The translations under genes were made by a program, and so were the position numbers. A stretch of 64,000 bases of DNA from Stenotrophomonas maltophilia (GTDB lineage: Bacteria > Pseudomonadota > Gammaproteobacteria > Xanthomonadales > Xanthomonadaceae): the NCBI GenBank assembly GCA_002364755.1, contig DEZI01000022.1, positions 1-64,000 of the forward strand, in the 5' to 3' direction. The notes beneath the pieces were generated by a model. It did not search any database, was not told the origin of the DNA, and was given only the letters and a program-made list of their open reading frames with translations. The stretch's first letter is position 1, and each line of letters begins with the position of its first letter. This document shows, one piece after another, positions 60,057 to 64,000 of the stretch.

Positions 60057-61157
60057 ATGCGTTTCACACTGCAGCGCGAAGCCTTTCTCAAGCCGTTGGC
60101 ACAGGTCGTCAACGTGGTCGAACGCCGCCAGACCCTTCCGGTTCTGGCCAATTTCCTGGTCCAGGTGCAGAACGGCCAGCTGTCGCTGACCGGTACCGAC
60201 CTGGAAGTGGAGATGGTGTCGCGGATCGCGGTTGAAGATGCCCAGGACGGCGAAACAACCATCCCCGCCCGCAAGCTGTTCGAGATCATCCGCGCCCTGC
60301 CCGATGGCAGCCGGATCACCGTCTCGCAGACCGGTGACAAGATCACCGTGCAGGCCGGTCGCAGCCGCTTCACCCTGGCAACGCTGCCGTCCAACGATTT
60401 CCCGTCGGTGGACGAGGTGGAAGCCACCGAGCGCGTGGCCATCGGCGAGGCGACCCTGAAGGAGCTGATCGAGCGCACTGCGTTCGCGATGGCCCAGCAG
60501 GACGTGCGCTACTACCTCAACGGTCTGCTGTTCGACCTGCGCGGTGATGCTCTGCGTACCGTCGCCACCGACGGACACCGTCTGGCCCTGTGTGAAACCG
60601 ACCTGGCCAAGCCCAGCGGTTCCAAGCGGCAGATCATCGTGCCGCGCAAGGGCGTGACCGAGCTGCAGCGTCTGCTGGAAAGCGGCGATCGCGAGATCGA
60701 GCTGGAAGTCGGCCGCAGCCACGTGCGCGTCAAGCGCGACGATGTCACCTTCACCTCGAAGCTGATCGACGGTCGCTTCCCGGATTACGAGGCCGTGATT
60801 CCGATCGGCGCCGACCGCGAAGTGAAGGTGGATCGTGAAGCCCTGCGTGCGTCGCTGCAGCGTGCCGCGATTCTGTCCAACGAGAAGTACCGCGGCATCC
60901 GCGTGGAAGTCTCGCCGGGCAACCTGAAGATCAGCGCTCACAACCCGGAGCAGGAAGAAGCCCAGGAAGAGATCGAGGCCGATACCACAGTCAGCGATCT
61001 GGCCATCGGCTTCAACGTGAACTACCTGCTGGATGCCCTGTCCGCCCTGCGCGACGAGGAAGTCATCATCCAGCTGCGCGATTCCAACTCGTCGGCGCTG
61101 GTGCGTGAGTCCAGCAGCGAGAAGTCGCGCCATGTGGTGATGCCGCTGCGTCTCTGA
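60057..61157 (+). CDS. dnaN: DNA polymerase III subunit beta (sliding clamp)
   Basis: A 366-residue sliding clamp that rings DNA and tethers polymerase III. The three clamp domains are present: MRFTLQREAFLKPLAQVVNV then RRQTLPVLANFLVQVQNG, later RYYLNGLLFDLRGDALRTVA and TDGHRLAL, and the third ending in HVVMPLRL, the conserved MP(L/M)RL tail that lines the partner pocket. Length is typical (E. coli 366). It is followed by a good terminator. Confidence 0.98.
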   Translation: MRFTLQREAFLKPLAQVVNVVERRQTLPVLANFLVQVQNGQLSLTGTDLEVEMVSRIAVEDAQDGETTIPARKLFEIIRALPDGSRITVSQTGDKITVQAGRSRFTLATLPSNDFPSVDEVEATERVAIGEATLKELIERTAFAMAQQDVRYYLNGLLFDLRGDALRTVATDGHRLALCETDLAKPSGSKRQIIVPRKGVTELQRLLESGDREIELEVGRSHVRVKRDDVTFTSKLIDGRFPDYEAVIPIGADREVKVDREALRASLQRAAILSNEKYRGIRVEVSPGNLKISAHNPEQEEAQEEIEADTTVSDLAIGFNVNYLLDALSALRDEEVIIQLRDSNSSALVRESSSEKSRHVVMPLRL

Positions 61158-61166
61158 CATTTGCGC

Positions 61167-61182
61167 TGTTCCACGTGAAACA
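61167..61182. other. parS: parS-like site 1
   Basis: TGTTCCACGTGAAACA, one base from the canonical ParB-binding sequence TGTTTCACGTGAAACA. It lies ten bases after the dnaN stop. ParB binding here is inference. Confidence 0.75.
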
Positions 61183-61186
61183 GAAG

Positions 61187-61215
61187 ACGCCCGGGAGATC
61201 CGGGCGTTTTTTTTT
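61187..61215 (+). terminator. Rho-independent terminator after dnaN
   Basis: ACGCCCGG (61187-61194) and CCGGGCGT (61200-61207) form an eight-base stem with loop GAGAT, followed by a run of nine T. It begins 30 bases after dnaN's stop, right beside parS-like site 1. Confidence 0.9.
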
Positions 61216-61231
61216 GGTTCCACGTGGAGCA
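61216..61231. other. parS: parS-like site 2
   Basis: GGTTCCACGTGGAGCA: the central TTCCACGTGGA is kept, the outer bases are degenerate. It directly follows the dnaN terminator's T-run. Confidence 0.5.
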
Positions 61232-61673
61232 TTGATGGGGATTGCGGGAACGGGAGTTCTGCGTTGCCGGTTTGATCATCGCGTTCTGGATCTCGATCGG
61301 TTCCTCGCTCGATGGATGTCCGGTAGGCGAGCGACTCCGGGACGTTCTCAGCAAGCGGATTCGCCCTCTGCAGACGCTACTGTCCACAGCCCGTATTTCT
61401 GGTCGAAAGGCGCTGCCCTAGCTTTTAAATCTGGGTATAAATCTAAAGCATGGTGGTGATGGTAGGGCCAGATCTCGTGGAAAAGAGCGTTATCTGATTG
61501 ATTTCTAATGTTTTTGTGCACCTGAAACCCCCTGTATATGGGACCCTGGGGATGGGGGGGAAGCTGTGGATAGTTTTTCCGGAGACGGTAAAGGGTTTTT
61601 TTATCCACAGATTGCCCATACCTTGTGTATAAGTCATACAGAGCAGCTGTGGACAGCGTGGAACGAGAGGCCT

Positions 61674-61850
61674 GAATTCTTTGAAATCTGTGGAACGCTT
61701 CGCAGCCCTGGCCTGCAGATTTCAAGCAATTCGCGGCAACACCAGCAGCTGCCCTGGCTCCGAGGCACGGGTACGGTTCCACGCTGGGGTGAAATCCGCT
61801 GATTTCTGAGGGCGAGGGCCCTGCCCGGTGCTGCAGATTTCAAGGAATCC
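61674..61850. repeat. CAGATTTCAAG inverted and direct repeats
   Basis: GAATTCTTTGAAATCTG (61674-61690) pairs with CAGATTTCAAGCAATTC (61716-61732) with two mismatches; CAGATTTCAAGGAATCC recurs at 61834-61850, and GAAATC/GATTTC occurs at 61791-61806. The unit is unlike DnaA boxes and parS. Its role is unknown. Confidence 0.55.
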
Positions 61851-61891
61851 AGGCCCTGCCAGCGTCCCTGTCGCATGGATTCGCTGCACCG

Positions 61892-61907
61892 TTTTCCACG
61901 TGGAACC
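61892..61907. other. parS: parS-like site 3
   Basis: TTTTCCACGTGGAACC, with the complete TTCCACGTGGAA core. It lies in the dnaN-recF region about 130 bases before recF. Confidence 0.65.
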
Positions 61908-62035
61908 GTCCGGACTGGCGACACCGGCCAGCTCCGTCAGCAAGGCGATGCCCGCAACGGCGGCCTTGACCGATGCAGTAAGCTGATGGATTCCCTGCCC
62001 TGCTACCGCCCCGAGCGAATGGTCTCCTGCGTCCC

Positions 62036-63130
62036 ATGCTGATCCGCCGCCTCGCCTTGAACCAACTGCGCCGCTTCAGTGCCGTGGAACTGTCACCCCA
62101 GCCGGGCTTGAACCTGCTGACAGGCGACAACGGCGCAGGCAAGACCAGCGTGCTCGAGGCCCTGCACCTGATGGCCTATGGCCGGAGCTTCCGCGGCCGG
62201 GTCCGCGATGGCCTGGTGCGTCAGGGCCAGGAAGCGCTGGAAATCTTCGTGGAATGGGACGAACAGCGCGCCGATCACGCGCCGCACCGCCGCAAGGCCG
62301 GTCTTCGCCATAGCGGCCAGGACTGGAAGGGCCGCCTGGACGGCGAAGACGTTGCCCAGCTTGGCAATCTCTGCGCGGCGTTGGCTGTGGTGACCTTTGA
62401 GCCGGGCAGCCATGCTTTGGTCAGCGGTGGCGGCGAACCGCGCCGTCGTTTCCTCGATTGGGGCCTGTTCCACGTGGAACCAGACTTCCTTTCGCTGTGG
62501 CGCCGTTATTCCCGCGCGCTCAAGCAGCGCAATGCCCTGCTGAAACAGGGCGGGCCGTCGCGGATGCTGGATACTTGGGACCACGAGCTGGCTGAAGCCG
62601 GTGAACCGCTGACCAGTCGCCGCCAGCACTATCTGGAACGTCTTCAGGAACGGGCGATTGCCTTGGCAACCGCGCTGGCACCGCAGTTGGGCATCCAAGG
62701 CCTGGATCTCAGCCCGGGATGGCGCCGGCACGAACTGCCGTTGGCCGATGCGCTGCTGTTGGCCCGCGATCGCGACCGCCAAGCCGGTTACACCTCGGTA
62801 GGTCCGCACCGCGCCGACTGGAGCGTGGATTTCCACAGCATTCCCGGCCGGGATGCACTCTCACGCGGCCAGGCCAAGCTCACCGCCCTCGCCTGCCTGC
62901 TGGCCCAGGCAGAGGATTACGCCGAACAGCGCGGTCAATGGCCGGTCATCGCCTTGGACGACCTGGCATCGGAGCTGGACCGCACCCACCAGGCCCGTGT
63001 CCTCGAGCGTCTGCTGACCGGTCCTGCGCAGATCTTCGTAACGGCCACCGAGACCCCGGCGGCCTTGGTGGATCTGACCGACATCACCCGGTTCCACGTG
63101 GAACATGCGCAGATCGTGGCTGTGCCATAG
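62036..63130 (+). CDS. recF: DNA replication and repair protein RecF
   Basis: A 364-residue SMC-like ATPase that binds DNA and helps load RecA at gaps. It starts MLIRRLALNQLRRFSAVELS and has Walker A TGDNGAGKTSVLEALHLMAY, the RecF signature region ALSRGQAKLTALACLLAQAE and Walker B PVIALDDLASELDRTHQARV. Two parS-like sites lie inside the gene, encoding FHVE each time (GLFHVEPD and RFHVEHAQ), so the coding sequence accommodates the DNA site. Next comes gyrB. Confidence 0.96.
   Translation: MLIRRLALNQLRRFSAVELSPQPGLNLLTGDNGAGKTSVLEALHLMAYGRSFRGRVRDGLVRQGQEALEIFVEWDEQRADHAPHRRKAGLRHSGQDWKGRLDGEDVAQLGNLCAALAVVTFEPGSHALVSGGGEPRRRFLDWGLFHVEPDFLSLWRRYSRALKQRNALLKQGGPSRMLDTWDHELAEAGEPLTSRRQHYLERLQERAIALATALAPQLGIQGLDLSPGWRRHELPLADALLLARDRDRQAGYTSVGPHRADWSVDFHSIPGRDALSRGQAKLTALACLLAQAEDYAEQRGQWPVIALDDLASELDRTHQARVLERLLTGPAQIFVTATETPAALVDLTDITRFHVEHAQIVAVP
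62466..62481. other. parS: parS-like site 4 inside recF
   Basis: TGTTCCACGTGGAACC, one base from a perfect palindrome, encoding the LFHVEP part of RecF. Confidence 0.65.
63090..63105. other. parS: parS-like site 5 near the end of recF
   Basis: GGTTCCACGTGGAACA, the mirror form of site 4, about 25 bases before the recF stop, encoding RFHVEH. Confidence 0.65.
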
Positions 63131-63169
63131 TGGCTACATCAGGGCCTGCAGGGCCCGGCTGGTATAATT

Positions 63170-63178
63170 CAGGTTGCA
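63170..63178 (+). promoter_or_regulatory. Extended -10 promoter element for gyrB
   Basis: TGGTATAAT, a perfect extended -10 hexamer (TATAAT at 63173-63178), about 65 bases before the gyrB ATG. No strong -35 box is evident, as is usual for extended -10 promoters. It lies just downstream of recF. Confidence 0.65.
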
Positions 63179-63242
63179 CCCCTTCTTACCCGGCGCATCG
63201 CACCTCTGCGGTGACCGACCTGCGGAGCCTACGGCAAGCGCA

Positions 63243-64000
63243 ATGACCGACGAACAGAACACCCCGGCAAACAACGGCAACTACGACGCCAACAGCATCA
63301 CCGCCCTGGAAGGGCTCGAGGCTGTCCGCAAGCGTCCTGGCATGTACATCGGTGACGTCCACGACGGCACCGGTCTGCACCACATGGTGTTCGAGGTCGT
63401 CGACAACTCGATCGACGAAGCCCTCGCCGGCCACGCCGACCACGTCGCGGTGACGATCCACGCTGATGGCTCGGTGTCGGTGTCCGACAACGGCCGCGGC
63501 ATCCCGACCGGCAAGCACGAACAGATGAGCGCCAAGCTGGGCCGCGAGGTTTCGGCGGCCGAAGTCGTGATGACCGTGCTGCACGCAGGCGGCAAGTTCG
63601 ACGACAACAGCTACAAGGTTTCCGGCGGCCTGCACGGCGTGGGCGTCAGCGTAGTAAACGCGCTGTCGCAGAAGCTGCTGGTGGACGTGTTCCAGAACGG
63701 CTCTCACTACCAGCAGGAATTCAGCAACGGCGCCGCGGTCACCGCGCTGGCCAAGCTGGAAGACACCACCAAGCGCGGCACCACCGTGCGCTTCTGGCCG
63801 TCGACCGTGGCCTTCCACGACAACGTGGAATTTCACTACGACATTCTGGCCCGCCGCCTGCGCGAACTGTCGTTCCTCAATTCCGGCGTCAAGATCGTGT
63901 TGGCCGACGAGCGCGGCGAAGGCCGTCGCGATGACTTCCACTACGAAGGCGGTATCCGCAGCTTCGTGGAGCATCTGGCCCAGCTGAAGACCCCGCTGCA
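63243..64000 (+). CDS. gyrB: DNA gyrase subunit B, 5' part
   Basis: The gene is cut by the end of the window; about 252 residues are present of roughly 800. It starts MTDEQNTPANNGNYDANS and shows the GHKL ATPase motifs: EAVRKRPGMYIGDVHDGTGL, VDNSIDEALAGHADHVAV, SDNGRGIPTGKH and HAGGKFDDNSYKVSGGLHGV with GVSVVNALS. Gyrase introduces negative supercoils; GyrB supplies the ATPase. An extended -10 promoter lies between recF and this gene. Confidence 0.97.
   Translation, partial: MTDEQNTPANNGNYDANSITALEGLEAVRKRPGMYIGDVHDGTGLHHMVFEVVDNSIDEALAGHADHVAVTIHADGSVSVSDNGRGIPTGKHEQMSAKLGREVSAAEVVMTVLHAGGKFDDNSYKVSGGLHGVGVSVVNALSQKLLVDVFQNGSHYQQEFSNGAAVTALAKLEDTTKRGTTVRFWPSTVAFHDNVEFHYDILARRLRELSFLNSGVKIVLADERGEGRRDDFHYEGGIRSFVEHLAQLKTPL

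Larger units (their letters stand above)
61158..62035. other. Long dnaN-recF intergenic region rich in DnaA boxes and parS-like sites
   Basis: Nearly 880 bases without a credible gene. It contains a terminator, three parS-like palindromes, DnaA-box-like sequences CTGTCCACA (61380-61388), TGTGGATAG (61565-61573), TTATCCACA (61601-61609), TGTGTATAA (61624-61632) and TGTGGACAG (61648-61656), and inverted or direct repeats of CAGATTTCAAG. Local GC content is below that of the neighbours. A 144-residue minus-strand frame at 61348-61782 looks spurious. Confidence 0.65.

Noticed and set aside
61348..61782. 144-residue minus-strand frame in the dnaN-recF gap
   Set aside because: It runs across DnaA boxes and repeats, has no domain, and its codon use differs from real genes nearby.

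Overview
The window looks like a chromosomal segment around the replication origin of a high-GC gammaproteobacterium of the Xanthomonadaceae, most likely Stenotrophomonas (S. maltophilia complex). The evidence is the origin gene order (mnmE, yidC, rnpA and rpmH on the minus strand, then dnaA, dnaN, recF and gyrB on the plus strand), protein sequences of Xanthomonas/Stenotrophomonas type, and many short intergenic palindromes that begin with GTAG, matching the SMAG repetitive family of S. maltophilia. I see no phage, insertion sequence, CRISPR array, rRNA or tRNA.

Layout. 1-8 kb holds a BenE-type transporter, a GYF/DUF2628 membrane protein, a lytic transglycosylase fused in frame to a hexose-6-phosphate mutarotase domain, the ergothioneine pair egtB-egtD, a YchJ-like SEC-C protein and a TSUP permease. 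8-14.5 kb holds a three-gene SMC-like operon (jetA-jetB-jetC type, with no jetD next to it) and folE. 15-20.8 kb holds a MarR regulator and a complete tripartite efflux operon (DUF1656, HlyD-type adaptor, outer-membrane factor, FUSC/AaeB-type pump), then a small unknown protein. 21-29.9 kb is recC-recB-recD. 30-34.2 kb is a complete mlaFEDCB-mlaA lipid-transport operon ending at a strong terminator. 34-45.8 kb mixes redox and repair genes (glutathione peroxidase, rmuC, GST), a dehydrogenase, two LysR regulators, a LysE exporter, an aldo-keto reductase, an amino-acid permease and an M19 dipeptidase. 46-51.5 kb holds rlmI, a manganese-riboswitch-controlled terC, a rhomboid protease, a GlpQ-type phosphodiesterase and a BRCT-domain protein. 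51.7-58.2 kb is mnmE, a large lipoprotein joining a NodB deacetylase, a caspase-like domain, an EF-hand and TPRs, then yidC, rnpA and rpmH. 58.4-64 kb is dnaA, the probable oriC, dnaN, a long intergenic region with DnaA boxes and parS-like sites, recF and the start of gyrB.

How genes work together. RecBCD, RmuC, RecF and the SMC-like complex act on DNA repair and integrity. The Mla system, the YidC insertase and the envelope lipoproteins maintain the cell envelope. EgtBD, glutathione peroxidase and the GST handle redox stress. The MarR-controlled pump probably exports aromatic acids or related drugs. At least five parS-like palindromes between dnaN and the end of recF suggest that the ParB-bound centromere overlaps the origin cluster.

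The most unusual items are the deacetylase/caspase/EF-hand/TPR lipoprotein, the jetABC set without jetD, the transglycosylase-mutarotase fusion, a family of long nested palindromes with a constant core but arms that differ between copies while staying complementary, and palindromic repeats that supply the stop codons of egtD, recD and a LysR gene.
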